A DNA stretch of 64,000 nucleotides from Desertibaculum subflavum (GCA_003576705.1 QOZS01000016.1:1-64000); one strand, 5' to 3'; counted from the first letter of the stretch, positions 18,899 to 29,044 are shown. Translations and numbers: made by a program. The notes: generated from the letters alone by a model not told the origin.

Positions 18899-19723
18899 AT
18901 GAGCGAGGGGGAAGCGGCGGCAATCGCCAGGACCGGCGAACGGCCGGTGACCATTGCCAGCCTGGCGCGGGATTTTGCGCAACTCGGCCTCAGATGGGGC
19001 GCCGTGGTGCTGGTGCATTGCTCGCTCAGCCGGCTCGGTTGGGTCTGTGGCGGCGCGCCGGCGGTGATCGCCGCGCTCGAACGCGCGGTCGGCTCCACCG
19101 GGACGTTGGTGATGCCGAGCTTCACCGGCGATCTTTCGGAGCCCTCGCGCTGGCGGACGCCGCCGGTGCCGGAGAGTTGGTGGCCGGTGATCCGTGCCGA
19201 GCTGCCGGCTTTCGATCCGGCGGTGACGCCGACCTACAATGTGGGCGCGGTCGCCGAGTGCTTCCGCAGCCTGCCGGGCGTTCTGCGCAGCGCGCATCCG
19301 CAGATGTCGTTCGCGGCGCGCGGGCCGGCGGCGGCGCGGATCGTTGCCGGTCACGCCCTGGGCGACGGTTTCGGCGACGGCTCGCCGCTGGCGCGCCTCT
19401 ATGACCTTGATGCCAAGGTCCTGCTGCTCGGCGTCGGGCACGAGAACAACACCTCGCTGCATCTGGCCGAGCATCGCGCCGCCTGGCCGGGCAAGCGCCG
19501 GCGTGAGCAGGGTTCGCCCGTGCTGCAGGGTGGCGCCCGGACCTGGGCGACCTTCACCGAGACCGAATATGACGACAGCGACTTTTCGGCCATCGGCGAG
19601 GCCTTCGCGGCGACCGGCCAGGTGGCCGACGGCCCGGTCGGCGGCGGAAGGGGGCGGCTGATGTATCAGCGCGCGCTGGTCGATTTCGCCTGTGATTGGC
19701 TGCCGGCGCATCGCGGGGCTTGA
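18899..19723 (+). CDS. AAC(3)-family N-acetyltransferase
   Basis: 274 residues, antibiotic-NAT (AAC(3)/YokD) fold. Characteristic segments are VLVHCSLSRLGWVCGG near the start, SHPQMSFAARG-like RSAHPQMSFAARGPAA with the catalytic His, LLLGVGHENNTSLHLAEH, and RTWATFTETEYDDSDF. Members acetylate the 3-amino group of aminoglycosides, but chromosomal relatives often act on other amines, so resistance should not be assumed. A mobile context is absent. Confidence 0.85.
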   Translation: MSEGEAAAIARTGERPVTIASLARDFAQLGLRWGAVVLVHCSLSRLGWVCGGAPAVIAALERAVGSTGTLVMPSFTGDLSEPSRWRTPPVPESWWPVIRAELPAFDPAVTPTYNVGAVAECFRSLPGVLRSAHPQMSFAARGPAAARIVAGHALGDGFGDGSPLARLYDLDAKVLLLGVGHENNTSLHLAEHRAAWPGKRRREQGSPVLQGGARTWATFTETEYDDSDFSAIGEAFAATGQVADGPVGGGRGRLMYQRALVDFACDWLPAHRGA

Positions 19724-19841
19724 GATCTGCCTATCGCGGGGCTGTGATGCCTGCCTTGCGCCCCGCGGGGTATCCAGCCGGGGCGAAGCTGTCTAGATTT
19801 GCGGCCAGCTGCCGCCTTATCGATAAAACCCCAAGGACATC

Positions 19842-21431
19842 ATGCGCGATCTTCAGCTGCCCGGCCGTTCCGTCGTCCATGCCGTGAACGGCGCCGCCTC
19901 GACCTCGCACCCGCTCTCGACCATGACGGCGATCGACATCCTGAAGCGGGGCGGCTCCGCGGCCGATGCCGCGGTTGCGGCCTGCGCCGTGCAATGCGTG
20001 GTGGAACCGATGTCGACCGGCATCGGCGGCGACAATTTCGTGCTTTACGCGCCCAAGGGCACCGACAAGGTCTGGGGCCTGAACGCCTCCGGCAAGGCGC
20101 CGAAGGCGATCTCGGCCGAGTACCTGATGGAACGGCAGATCAACAAGATCGAGACCGAGAGCGTCCACGCCGTCACCATCCCCGGCGCGATCGACGGCTG
20201 GGACAAGCTGCTCAAGAAATACGGCAAGCTCGGCCTGGAAGCCTGCCTGCAGCCGGCCATCCACTATGCCGAGAAGGGCTTCGCGATCACGCCGCGCGTC
20301 GCGCACGATTGGGGCCGCATGGCGGCCAAGCTGAAGAACGATCCTTCGACCGCGAAGAAGTATCTGGTGAAGGGGCAGGCGCCGAAGGCGGGCGACATCC
20401 ACTACCTGCCGGAGCTCGCCAAGACCCTGAAGGCGGTGGCGAAGAAGGGGCGCGACGCCTTCTATTATGGCGCGATCGCCGCCGACATGGTGAAGCACCT
20501 GAAGAGCCACGGCGGCACCCATGCGCTGGAGGATTTCGCCGATGCGGAGGCCGAGATCGTCGAGCCGATCGGCACCAAGTATCGCGGCCGCACCATCCGC
20601 CAGATCCCGCCGAACGGCCAGGGCGTGACCGCGCTGGTCATGCTCAACATCCTGCAGGGCTTCGATCTCTCGAAATACCCGCCGCTCAGCCCCGAGCGCA
20701 TCCACCTGGAGGCGGAGGCGACGCGCCTCGCCTATTCGATGCGCGACATGTACGTGGCCGATCCCCGTTTCAGCGACGTGCCGCTGAAGAAGATGCTGTC
20801 GGCCAGATATGCCGACGAGCTGCGCGCCAAGATCGACATGAAGAAGGCGATGGGTCCGGAGGAGGGCAGCGCGCTGCCGATCTACCGCGACACGATCTAT
20901 CTCTCCGTGGTCGACAAGGACCGCAACGTCTGCTCCTTCATCAACTCGCTCTATTTCGGCTTCGGCTCGACCATCACCTCCGACAAGACCGGCGTCTTGT
21001 TCCAGAACCGCGGCGCCGGCTTCCGCGTGCAGCCCGGCCACCCGAACAATATCGAGGGCGGCAAGCGGCCGATGCACACCATCATCCCCGGCATGGTGAC
21101 CGAGAAGGGCAAGGCCACCGTCGCCTATGGCGTGATGGGCGGCGCCTTCCAGCCGGTCGGCCACACGCATGTGCTGACCAACATGTTCGATTACGGCATG
21201 GATCCGCAGGAGGCGCTGGACTGCGCCCGCGCCTTCCACCTCGCCGGCAAGCTGGAGCTGGAGCGCGGCATCCCGGCCGCCACCGCTTCGGCGCTGGAGA
21301 AGATGGGCCACACCATCACCACGCCGGAAATGCCCTGGGGCGGCGGCCAGATGATCGCCATCGACTGGAAGAAGGGCACCCTCGCCGCCGGCTCCGACCC
21401 GCGCAAGGACGGCATGGCCGCGGGCTATTAA
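19842..21431 (+). CDS. ggt: Gamma-glutamyltransferase family protein, no signal peptide
   Basis: 529 residues, Ntn-hydrolase. The autoprocessing nucleophile is Thr351 in YRDTIYLSVVDKDRN, so the precursor would split into a large (1-350) and small subunit. Other landmarks are GGSAADAAVAACAVQCVVEP, MSTGIGGDNFVLY, and GGKRPMHTIIP with VMGGAFQPVGH. There is no signal peptide, like cytoplasmic YwrD-type relatives, so the glutathione-breaking role of periplasmic GGT need not apply. The next gene starts 19 nt downstream. Confidence 0.9.
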   Translation: MRDLQLPGRSVVHAVNGAASTSHPLSTMTAIDILKRGGSAADAAVAACAVQCVVEPMSTGIGGDNFVLYAPKGTDKVWGLNASGKAPKAISAEYLMERQINKIETESVHAVTIPGAIDGWDKLLKKYGKLGLEACLQPAIHYAEKGFAITPRVAHDWGRMAAKLKNDPSTAKKYLVKGQAPKAGDIHYLPELAKTLKAVAKKGRDAFYYGAIAADMVKHLKSHGGTHALEDFADAEAEIVEPIGTKYRGRTIRQIPPNGQGVTALVMLNILQGFDLSKYPPLSPERIHLEAEATRLAYSMRDMYVADPRFSDVPLKKMLSARYADELRAKIDMKKAMGPEEGSALPIYRDTIYLSVVDKDRNVCSFINSLYFGFGSTITSDKTGVLFQNRGAGFRVQPGHPNNIEGGKRPMHTIIPGMVTEKGKATVAYGVMGGAFQPVGHTHVLTNMFDYGMDPQEALDCARAFHLAGKLELERGIPAATASALEKMGHTITTPEMPWGGGQMIAIDWKKGTLAAGSDPRKDGMAAGY

Positions 21432-21450
21432 TTCAGAGGGAGAGCTCCCG

Positions 21451-21924
21451 ATGAGCCAGGACCTGTCGCTGCTTGAAGAGGTGAAGCTCCAGGCGCAGGT
21501 CCTGGTCCCGATCCTGAAGGCACTGCGCGCCGAGATCGGCAAGGAGAAGGCCGATCGCATCGTCGGCCAAGCGCTGACCGAATGGTCGAAGGGGCTGTAC
21601 AAGCGCATCGGCGAGCAGAAGGGCGGCAATCCGCGCGAGCGGTTCGATGCGATCTGGGCCGATCTCAGGCCGCGCATCGGCAACGCTGTCGACCGCGACA
21701 TGCTGCAGGACGACGGCGTGGTGCGGAACTACAACGTGACGCGCTGCGCCTATGCCGAGTTCTTCAAGGCGCTGGGCGAGCCGGAGCTCGGCACCGTGCT
21801 GCTCTGCGACATCGATTTCCACATCGCCGATGTCGCCGGCGACACGCTGGAATTCAAGCGCACCCAGACCATCATGAAGGGCGCCGCCTATTGCGATTTC
21901 CGGTATCGGATGAAGCAGGGCTAA
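21451..21924 (+). CDS. L-2-amino-thiazoline-4-carboxylic acid hydrolase family protein
   Basis: 157 residues, helical N-terminal half then the family core: NVTRCAYAEFFKALGEPELG, LLCDIDFHIADVAGD and TQTIMKGAAYCDFRYRM, which match the ATC hydrolase family (PF14196-like). The named activity opens the thiazoline ring of ATC to a carbamoyl-cysteine on the way to L-cysteine, but most homologues are untested. [12 protein letters not shown] precedes ATG 21451. It follows ggt by 19 nt, so a sulfur- or glutamyl-conjugate role is plausible. Confidence 0.82.
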   Translation: MSQDLSLLEEVKLQAQVLVPILKALRAEIGKEKADRIVGQALTEWSKGLYKRIGEQKGGNPRERFDAIWADLRPRIGNAVDRDMLQDDGVVRNYNVTRCAYAEFFKALGEPELGTVLLCDIDFHIADVAGDTLEFKRTQTIMKGAAYCDFRYRMKQG

Positions 21925-23087
21925 GCGGCCGGTCCCACATGCTTGTGCGGCAGGGCCCAGTATTCGGCGGACTGCATCTCCATCAGGCGTGACGCGGTGC
22001 GGTGGAATTCGAAGCTGCCGTCGCCGGCCGGGTAGATCTCGTTCGGTCCCACTTCCGCCGAGCAGACGAGCTTCACTTTCGCCTCGTAGAGTGCGTCGAT
22101 CAGGGTGACGAAGCGCTTCGCCTCGTTGCGCCGCGCCGGCCCGAGCTCGGGAATGCCGGACAACACGAGCGAGTGATACCGGTCGGCGATGGCGAGGTAG
22201 TCGGCCGGGCCGAGGGCGGCGGCGCAGAGCTCGTCGAAGCTCGCCCGCGCCGCGCCCTTGGCCGCCTTCGGAATGACGAGCTTGCGGCCGAGCACCTCGA
22301 TCTCGTCGGGACCGGCCTCGACGCCGTCGGTCAGATCGCGGAAGGCTTCGTCGAGCTTCGCCTCGGCCGCGCGCCCGAGCGGGGTGTGATAGACCGGCCG
22401 GCCCACGAGGCGCGCGAGGCGGTAATCCTGCTCGCCCTCCAGCTCCAACACGTCGAGCCTCTCCTTCAGCATGGCGATGAAGGGCAGGAAGAGCTGGCGG
22501 TTGAGGCCGCCGGCATAGAGGTCGTCCGGCGGCCGGTTCGAGGTCGCGACCACGACCACGCCGCGCCGGAACAGCTTCTCGAACAGGCGGCCGAGGATCA
22601 TGGCGTCGGCGACGTCGGTCACCTGGAACTCGTCGAAGCAGAGCAGCCAGGCGCTCTTCGCGATGCCCTTGGCGACCGGGCGGATCGGGTCGTGATTGAC
22701 GTTACCGTTCCTACCCTTGTCCCCCTGGCTCTTCTCCTCCCGGCGGAACTTGAAGATCTCGCGATGCACTTCCTGCATGAAGGCGTGGAAATGCACGCGG
22801 CGCTTCTTCTGGACCGGCGCGCCGGCGAAGAACAGGTCCATCAGCATGGACTTGCCGCGGCCGACATCGCCATAGATGTAGAGGCCCTGCGGCGGCTCCT
22901 CGCCCTTCTTGCGGGAGAGCCCGAAGAAGCCGAGCCAGCCGCCCTCGGTGGCGTTCGGATCGTAGCCGGTGAGCTGGTGGTGCAGCGCGTCGAGCTTCTC
23001 CGCCGCCAGCTCCTGCGCCTGGTCATGCTTCAGCGCGCCTTGCTTGCGCAGGCGGCGATAGGCGGCGATCGGGGGCTCGGTCGTCAT
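21921..23087 (-). CDS. zapE: Cell division protein ZapE-like AFG1/LACE1-type ATPase
   Basis: 388 residues, AAA-like ATPase of the AFG1 family. Walker A is GDVGRGKSMLMDLFF, Walker B is WLLCFDEFQVTDVADAM, and a sensor-like segment reads VVVATSNRPPDDLY. C-terminal motifs FVTLIDALYEAKVKLVCSAE and ASRLMEMQS are conserved. E. coli ZapE acts at the Z-ring; eukaryotic AFG1 acts in mitochondrial quality control. ATG 23087 begins MTTEPPIAAYRRL. Its stop overlaps the stop of the opposite ATC-hydrolase gene by 4 nt. Confidence 0.9.
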   Translation of the reverse strand: MTTEPPIAAYRRLRKQGALKHDQAQELAAEKLDALHHQLTGYDPNATEGGWLGFFGLSRKKGEEPPQGLYIYGDVGRGKSMLMDLFFAGAPVQKKRRVHFHAFMQEVHREIFKFRREEKSQGDKGRNGNVNHDPIRPVAKGIAKSAWLLCFDEFQVTDVADAMILGRLFEKLFRRGVVVVATSNRPPDDLYAGGLNRQLFLPFIAMLKERLDVLELEGEQDYRLARLVGRPVYHTPLGRAAEAKLDEAFRDLTDGVEAGPDEIEVLGRKLVIPKAAKGAARASFDELCAAALGPADYLAIADRYHSLVLSGIPELGPARRNEAKRFVTLIDALYEAKVKLVCSAEVGPNEIYPAGDGSFEFHRTASRLMEMQSAEYWALPHKHVGPAA

Positions 23088-23150
23088 CGCGTCCAAACGT
23101 GAAGCGGGCGGCGCTGGGCCGCCCGCTTGCACAGACTATTCCAATGCCAG

Positions 23151-24650
23151 TTAACGCATCGTCGGGATGTTGAAATCGGCGCCGGCGCGGATGCCGGTCG
23201 GCCAGCGCGAGGTGACCGTCTTGATCTTGGTGTAGAAGCGGACGCCTTCCGGCCCATGCTGGTTGGTATCGCCGAAGGCCGAGCCCTTCCAGCCGCCGAA
23301 GGTGTGGAAGGCGAGCGGCACCGGGATCGGCACGTTGACGCCGACCATGCCGACCTGAACGCGGCTGGCGAAATCGCGCGCCGCGTCGCCGTCGCGGGTG
23401 AAGATGGCGACGCCGTTGCCGAAGGCATGGTCGGAGGGCAGCCGGATCGCCTCCTCGAAGGTCTCGGCGCGTACTGTCGAGAGCACGGGCCCGAAGATCT
23501 CCTCTTCGTAGATCTTCATGCCGTCCTTCACGTTGTCGAACAGGCAGCCGCCCATGAAATAGCCGTTCTCGTAGCCCTGCAGCTTGAGGTCGCGGCCGTC
23601 GACGACCAGCTTGGCGCCTTCCTTGACGCCATGGTCGACATAGCCCTTCACCTTGGCGAGATGCTCCTTGGTGACCAGCGGACCCATCTCGGAATCCGGC
23701 GCGGTCGAAGGGCCGACTTTCAGCGCGCGGACGCGCGGCACCAGCCGCTCGATCAGCGCGTCGGCCGTCTTCTGCCCGACCGGCACGGCGACCGAGACCG
23801 CCATGCAGCGCTCGCCGGCGGAGCCGTAGGCGGCGCCGATCAGCGCGTCGGTCGCCTGGTCGAGATCGGCATCGGGCATGACGATCATGTGGTTCTTGGC
23901 GCCGCCCATCGCCTGCACGCGCTTACCGTGCTGGGCCGCGGTCGTGTAGACGTATTGCGCGATCGGGGTCGAGCCGACGAAGCTGACCGCCTTCACGTTC
24001 GGGTCGGTCAGGATGGTGTCGACCGCCACCTTGTCGCCGATCACGCAGTTCAGCACGCCCGGAGGCGCGCCGGCCTCGAGCATCAGCTCGGCCAGGCGCA
24101 GCGGGCAGGACGGATCCTTCTCCGACGGCTTCAGCACGAAGGTGTTGCCGCAGGCGATGCCGACCGCGAACATCCACATCGGCACCATGGCCGGAAAGTT
24201 GAACGGCGTGATGCCGGCGACGACGCCGAGCGGCTGGCGCATGGAATAGAGATCGATGCCGCGCGACACGCCCTCGGAATATTCGCCCTTCAACAGATGC
24301 GGGATGCCGCAGGCGAATTCCACCACTTCCAACCCGCGCTGCAGGCTGCCCTTGGCGTCCGACAGCACCTTGCCGTGCTCGTTGGAGATCAGGCGGGCCA
24401 GCTCGTCGGCATGCGCCTCGCAGAGCTCCTTGAACTTGAACATCACCCGGGCGCGGGCGAGCGGCGAGGTGGCGGCCCAATCCGGGAAGGCGGCGGCGGA
24501 ATTGGCGATCACCTCGCGCACCTCGTCGGCGGTGGCGAAGGGCGCCCTGGAGGCGAGCTCCCCGGTGGTCGGGTTGTAGACGTCGCCGAACCGGCCGCTC
24601 TTGCCTTTGACCTTCTTGCCCCCGACGAAGTGGTACAGCTCGTTGGCCAT
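23151..24650 (-). CDS. mmsA: CoA-acylating methylmalonate-semialdehyde dehydrogenase
   Basis: 499 residues of the aldehyde dehydrogenase superfamily. The active-site Cys is in YGSAGERCMAVS (about residue 285); ITPFNFPAMVPMWMFAVGIACGN and GAKNHMIVMPDADL match MmsA/IolA. It oxidises methylmalonate semialdehyde to propionyl-CoA with NAD+ and CoA in valine and inositol catabolism. ATG at 24650 follows GGAGGAAATGCCCC; the extra frame to 24716 is unlike the family. No other val or iol gene is adjacent. Confidence 0.92.
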   Translation of the reverse strand: MANELYHFVGGKKVKGKSGRFGDVYNPTTGELASRAPFATADEVREVIANSAAAFPDWAATSPLARARVMFKFKELCEAHADELARLISNEHGKVLSDAKGSLQRGLEVVEFACGIPHLLKGEYSEGVSRGIDLYSMRQPLGVVAGITPFNFPAMVPMWMFAVGIACGNTFVLKPSEKDPSCPLRLAELMLEAGAPPGVLNCVIGDKVAVDTILTDPNVKAVSFVGSTPIAQYVYTTAAQHGKRVQAMGGAKNHMIVMPDADLDQATDALIGAAYGSAGERCMAVSVAVPVGQKTADALIERLVPRVRALKVGPSTAPDSEMGPLVTKEHLAKVKGYVDHGVKEGAKLVVDGRDLKLQGYENGYFMGGCLFDNVKDGMKIYEEEIFGPVLSTVRAETFEEAIRLPSDHAFGNGVAIFTRDGDAARDFASRVQVGMVGVNVPIPVPLAFHTFGGWKGSAFGDTNQHGPEGVRFYTKIKTVTSRWPTGIRAGADFNIPTMR

Positions 24651-24726
24651 GGGGCATTTCCTCCTGGGATGAACGGATTCTCGAAATTGCTTACTCCGGG
24701 GCCATACCCGCCGCAAGGGCGGGGCC

Positions 24727-25422
24727 TCAATCGCGGCGGAAGCGCTTCAGCACGACCGGGAGCAAGGACAACGCGGCGAGCGCCGACAGCGCCAGAATGA
24801 CCTCCGGCGTCAGCACGCTGCCGGCATCGAGCTCGCCGCCGGCATCCAGGATCGAGCCGAGCCCGGCGCCGACCGAGGCATAGACGAAGCAGGCCGGAAT
24901 GATGCCGATGAAGGTCGCCGCGAAGAACGTTCCGGCCCGCACGTCGAGGAAGGCCGGCGCGATATTGACGGCGAAGAAGGGAAACACCGGCGCCAGCCGC
25001 AGCACCAGCAGATAGCTGAACGCATTGCGGTTGAACCCGGCCTGCAGCTTGCCGAGCCAGCGCCCGGCATAGGCGCGCAGCAGATCGGCAAAGGCATAGC
25101 GCACGGCGAGGAAGATGATGGTGGCGCCGAGCGTGCCCGCGATCACCACCACCGCGCCCCCAAGCAGCGTGCCGAACAGGAAGCCCGCCACGACGGTCAG
25201 CAGGAAGGCGCCAGGGATCGACAGCGCGACCCAGCCGGCATAGACGCCGAGGAAGGCCAGCGGTGCCGCCAGCGGGCGCGCGGCGACGAAGGCGAGCAGC
25301 GCCTCGCGGTGCTCGCGCAGCGCATCCAGGCGGGCATAGCGCGGCAGGTCGAAGACGATTGCCAGAACCAGCGCCACGACCAGCATGCCGAGCGGCAGGA
25401 AGTGCTTCACATATCGGCGCAT
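24727..25422 (-). CDS. TVP38/TMEM64 family membrane protein (VTT domain)
   Basis: 231 residues with about five or six hydrophobic segments. The VTT core [35 protein letters not shown] is followed by [32 protein letters not shown], the most conserved part of DedA/TVP38 proteins, which are linked to lipid scrambling or membrane homeostasis. Its ATG is one base from the stop of the upstream MerA-like gene, so the two are surely one transcript. This pairing recurs in other bacteria and sometimes as a fusion. Confidence 0.88.
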   Translation of the reverse strand: MRRYVKHFLPLGMLVVALVLAIVFDLPRYARLDALREHREALLAFVAARPLAAPLAFLGVYAGWVALSIPGAFLLTVVAGFLFGTLLGGAVVVIAGTLGATIIFLAVRYAFADLLRAYAGRWLGKLQAGFNRNAFSYLLVLRLAPVFPFFAVNIAPAFLDVRAGTFFAATFIGIIPACFVYASVGAGLGSILDAGGELDAGSVLTPEVILALSALAALSLLPVVLKRFRRD

Positions 25423-25423
25423 C

Positions 25424-26839
25424 TCAGCCGAGCTTGCTCAGAAGGCGGACCAGCCATTTGACCCGCGGGCCGAACAGCGCGGGCGCGTAGAACTGGCCGG
25501 CGGCCCGCTTGGAGATCTCGCTCAGGGTCGGATAGGGCACGATGGCCGAGGCGAGCGCCTTCAACTTCAGGCCCTGGTCGATGGCGATCGCCCAGGGCAG
25601 CAGCAGCTCGCCGGCATGCGCGCCGACGATGCCGACGCCCAGAACGCGGCCGCGGCTGCTGGCGACCAGCTTGATACCGCCCTCCGTCGCGCGTTCTGCC
25701 CGGGCGCGGTCGTTGCCGGTGAACGGCTCCCACACGACCCGCACGCTGTCGCCGTGGTGCTTGCGCGCCTCCGCCTCGGTCAGGCCGATCTGGGCCAGCT
25801 CCGGATCGGTATAGGTGACCCAGGGCACCGAGCTCTGGTTCACCTTGGCGGGCAGCCGGAACAGCGCGTTCTGGATCACCACGCTCGCATGATGTCCCGC
25901 CATATGGGTGAAAGCCGGCCCGCCGGCGGCATCACCTATGGCGAAGATGCGTCGATTGGACGTGCGCAGCCGCCGGTCGACCGTGATCCCCTTCGGCGTG
26001 TGCTCGACGCCCGCGGCATCGAGTCCCAAACCGTCGAATTGGGGTCTGCGCCCAGCGGCGACGAGAAGGTGAGAGCCCTCGATCCGCCTCTCGCCGACTA
26101 CGGCGACGACGCCATCCGGTCCGCGCTCGACGCGGCTGACGTTGGCGCCTTCGAGGATATCGACGCCTTCCTCCGCCAGCCGCTGGCGCACGACCTTGAC
26201 CAGGTCGGGATCGTCCTTCGGCAGGATGCGCGCCGCTTCCAGCACGGTGACTCTGGCGCCCAGGCGGCGATGCGCCTGCGCGATCTCGAGCCCGATCGGC
26301 CCGCCACCGATCACGATCAGATGCGCCGGCGTGACGTCGAGATCGAACACCGTCTCGTTGGTCAGATGGGGCGCTTCCGCCAGACCCGGGATCGGCGGCA
26401 CTGCCGGTACCGATCCGGTGGCGACGACGAAGCGTCGTGCCTTGATGATGCGGTCGCCGGCGACCAAGGTATCCGCCGCCGCGAAGCGTGCGGCAGCCAG
26501 GATCACAGTGCAGCCCAGGCCTTCGAAGCGCTCCGGCGAATCATGCGGTCGGATCGCCTCGATCACGCCGCGGATATGGTCGCGCACGCCCGCGGCGTCG
26601 ACGCGCGGTTCGGCGGCGGCGATGCCAAAGCGCCGGGCGCCGCGCATGCCGGCCACGGCGTGGGCGGCGGCGATCAGCGATTTCGACGGCACGCAGCCGA
26701 AATTCAAGCAGTCGCCGCCCATCAGGTGGCGCTCGATCAGCACCACGGAGGCGCCCATCTGCACGGCGCCGGCGGCGACCGACAGGCCGCCCGACCCGGC
26801 ACCGATCACGCAAAGATCGGGCGTCAAGACATCGCTCAT
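25424..26839 (-). CDS. MerA-like FAD-dependent disulfide oxidoreductase
   Basis: 471 residues of the pyridine nucleotide-disulfide reductase family. FAD motif [13 protein letters not shown], redox pair Cys44 and Cys49 in [16 protein letters not shown] motif [14 protein letters not shown], and a C-terminal dimerisation domain ending [11 protein letters not shown]. It resembles the core of mercuric reductase but has neither the N-terminal HMA domain nor a visible C-terminal vicinal cysteine pair, so mercury reduction is unlikely. Start ATG 26839. Coupled to the TVP38 gene with a 1-nt gap. Confidence 0.87.
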   Translation of the reverse strand: MSDVLTPDLCVIGAGSGGLSVAAGAVQMGASVVLIERHLMGGDCLNFGCVPSKSLIAAAHAVAGMRGARRFGIAAAEPRVDAAGVRDHIRGVIEAIRPHDSPERFEGLGCTVILAAARFAAADTLVAGDRIIKARRFVVATGSVPAVPPIPGLAEAPHLTNETVFDLDVTPAHLIVIGGGPIGLEIAQAHRRLGARVTVLEAARILPKDDPDLVKVVRQRLAEEGVDILEGANVSRVERGPDGVVAVVGERRIEGSHLLVAAGRRPQFDGLGLDAAGVEHTPKGITVDRRLRTSNRRIFAIGDAAGGPAFTHMAGHHASVVIQNALFRLPAKVNQSSVPWVTYTDPELAQIGLTEAEARKHHGDSVRVVWEPFTGNDRARAERATEGGIKLVASSRGRVLGVGIVGAHAGELLLPWAIAIDQGLKLKALASAIVPYPTLSEISKRAAGQFYAPALFGPRVKWLVRLLSKLG

Positions 26840-26935
26840 CACCGCACCATAGCGGGCTTCCGCGCCCGTGCGCGAACACGGCTTCGCGCGTTTCCGCGGG
26901 GACTGGTATTCTGCACCCGGCGGATGGAGGCGGTC

Positions 26936-27760
26936 ATGTCGGCAGTGCCGAAAGTCTCGGGTGCAACGGTAACGGGTGGTCCGGAGGCGGCGGCCCTGGC
27001 GGCCCGCGCGGCAATCCGCAGCGGCCGGCATGCCGGCCCCACGGCGGGCCTGGCGCCGGGCATGGTGCAGGGCAACCTCGCCATCCTGCCGAAGGCCGTG
27101 GCCCACGACTTCCTGCGCTTTTGCGACCTGAACCCCAAGCCGTGCCCGGTGATCGGCATGTCGCAACCGGGCGATCCCATGCTGCCGATGCTGGGCGGCG
27201 ATATCGACATCCGCACCGACGTGCCGCGCTACCGCGTCTGGCGCGACGGCCAGCTGGCGGAGGAGCCGACCGACATCCGTGCCCTCTGGCGCGACGACCT
27301 GGTCGCCTTCGTGCTCGGCTGCTCGTTCTCCTTCGAGGAGGCGCTGGTGGCGGACGGGCTCCGCATCCGCCATATCGAGCGCAATCAGAACGTCGCCATG
27401 TACCGCACCAATGTGGCGACCGCGCCGGCCGGGCCGTTCCATGGGCCGCTGGTCGTCTCCATGCGGCCCTTCGTGCCGGCGGATGCGATCCGCGCCATCC
27501 AGATCACCACGCGCTTCCCCCGCGTGCACGGCGCGCCGGTGCATTTCGGCGACCCGGCGGCGATCGGCATCCAGGACATCGACAAGCCCGATTACGGCGA
27601 CCGGGTCGAGATCCTGGCCGGCGAGGTGCCGGTCTTCTGGGCCTGCGGGGTTACGCCCCAGGCGGTGGTGGCGGCGGCCAGGCTGCCCTTCTGCATCACC
27701 CACGCGCCGGGTGCGATGCTGATCACCGATGTTCGGAACAGCACGCTGGCGGTGATGTAG
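26936..27760 (+). CDS. Putative hydro-lyase, DUF1445 family
   Basis: 274 residues. DUF1445 core motifs: [38 protein letters not shown] near the start, [31 protein letters not shown] and the end [17 protein letters not shown]. Relatives include D-glutamate cyclase and predicted hydro-lyases, so the reaction is not settled. ATG 26936 follows GGAGGCGGTC; an in-frame ATG 12 nt earlier is the alternative. Its stop directly abuts the stop of the opposite TRAP gene. Confidence 0.85.
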   Translation: MSAVPKVSGATVTGGPEAAALAARAAIRSGRHAGPTAGLAPGMVQGNLAILPKAVAHDFLRFCDLNPKPCPVIGMSQPGDPMLPMLGGDIDIRTDVPRYRVWRDGQLAEEPTDIRALWRDDLVAFVLGCSFSFEEALVADGLRIRHIERNQNVAMYRTNVATAPAGPFHGPLVVSMRPFVPADAIRAIQITTRFPRVHGAPVHFGDPAAIGIQDIDKPDYGDRVEILAGEVPVFWACGVTPQAVVAAARLPFCITHAPGAMLITDVRNSTLAVM

Positions 27761-29044
27761 CTACTTGAACTGGGCCGGCAGCCAGAGCGCGATATCGGGG
27801 AATATCATCAGCAGCACGATCAATCCGCCCATCGCCAGCACGAAAGGCGTGGCGCCGCGGATCACCTCGTTCATCGAGCCGCGGCCGCGCAGGCCGTGCA
27901 CGACGTATAGGTTGACGCCGACCGGCGGGGTGATCAGCGCCATCTCCATCAGCACCGTCATCAGGATGCCGTACCAGACCGGGTCGTAGCCGAGATGGAA
28001 CACGATCGGCGCGATCAGCGGCGTCGTGGTGATCATCATGGAGAGTGTCTCCATGAAGCAGCCGAGGATCATGTAGAACACGATCACGGCCATCATCATG
28101 CCGAGCGGGCCGAGGCCGAGGCCCTTCAGGAAATCGGCGAGCTGGGTGGTCAGGCCGATGCCGGCCAACACGAAGTTCAGGAAGCCGGCCGCCAGGATGA
28201 TCAGCATGATCATCGCCGTGGTCCGCATGGTGCCTTCCAGCGCGAGCTTCAGCATGGCGAGGGAGAGCCGGCCGCGCGCGGCGGCGAGGATCAGCGCGGC
28301 GACCACGCCGAGCGAAGCCGCCTCGGTCGGCGTCGCGATGCCGGCATAGATGGAACCGACGACGATCAGGAAAATGCCGAACGGCGGCAGCAGGTTCGGC
28401 AGCGTCGCGATGCGCCGCTGCCAGCTGGTCTGCACCTTGATCCCGCCTTTCTTTGGGTCGAACAGGCAGAACAGGATCACGGTCAGCGAGAACAGCGCCG
28501 CCAGCAGAAAGCCCGGGATGAAACCGGCGAGATAGAGCTGCGGCACCGAAGTGTCGGTCAGAATGCCGTAGATGATGATGTTGATCGAAGGCGGCACCAG
28601 GATGCCGAGGGTGCCGCCGGCGGCGATGGTGCCGAGGAACAGCGCCTCGTCATAGCGCCGCTTCTCGATCTCGGGGATCGCCACGGTGCCGATCGTCGCC
28701 GCCGTCGCCACGCTGGAGCCGGATGTCGCCGCGAACATCGTGCAGGTGCCGATATTGGCGTGCATCAGCCCGCCGGGCAGCCAGGACACCCATTCGGCGA
28801 TCGCGGCATAGACGCCGGCGGCAATGCCGGAGCGCAGCAGGATCTCGCCCAGCAGCACGAAGAGCGGGATGGCGATCAGGATGTATTCGACCGAGGTCTG
28901 CCATGCCGTGTCGCCGAGCGCGAGATGCAGCGGCATGAACGAGAAGAAGTTCGACAGCACGAGGCCGAGCACGCCGAGCGCCGCCGCGACCGGCACGCTG
29001 ATCGCGAGCAGCAGGAGAAGAACGCCGAGGGTCGCGCCGAGCAT
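27761..29044 (-). CDS. dctM: TRAP transporter large permease (DctM)
   Basis: 427 residues with about twelve membrane helices. The DctM signature is seen in the start region LGVLLLLLAISVPVAAALGVLG, in TCTMFAATSGSSVATAATIG and in GTLGILVPPSINIIIYG; the C-terminal part contains MALITPPVGVNLYV. It carries out sodium-coupled uptake of an organic acid delivered by the DctP protein. ATG at 29044 starts 2 nt after the dctQ stop. The order on this strand, dctP-dctQ-dctM, is complete, but dctP and dctQ are separated by a repeat. Confidence 0.92.
   Translation of the reverse strand: MLGATLGVLLLLLAISVPVAAALGVLGLVLSNFFSFMPLHLALGDTAWQTSVEYILIAIPLFVLLGEILLRSGIAAGVYAAIAEWVSWLPGGLMHANIGTCTMFAATSGSSVATAATIGTVAIPEIEKRRYDEALFLGTIAAGGTLGILVPPSINIIIYGILTDTSVPQLYLAGFIPGFLLAALFSLTVILFCLFDPKKGGIKVQTSWQRRIATLPNLLPPFGIFLIVVGSIYAGIATPTEAASLGVVAALILAAARGRLSLAMLKLALEGTMRTTAMIMLIILAAGFLNFVLAGIGLTTQLADFLKGLGLGPLGMMMAVIVFYMILGCFMETLSMMITTTPLIAPIVFHLGYDPVWYGILMTVLMEMALITPPVGVNLYVVHGLRGRGSMNEVIRGATPFVLAMGGLIVLLMIFPDIALWLPAQFK

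Noticed and set aside
18899..19723. An acquired aminoglycoside resistance gene
   Set aside because: The fold is AAC(3)-like, but there is no integron, transposon or composition shift; a housekeeping acetyltransferase is as likely.
19731..21701. A 656-residue open frame on the minus strand
   Set aside because: Antisense to gamma-glutamyltransferase, whose active-site motifs are intact.
25424..26839. Mercuric reductase (merA)
   Set aside because: The HMA domain and C-terminal Cys pair are missing and no merR, merT or merP gene is near.
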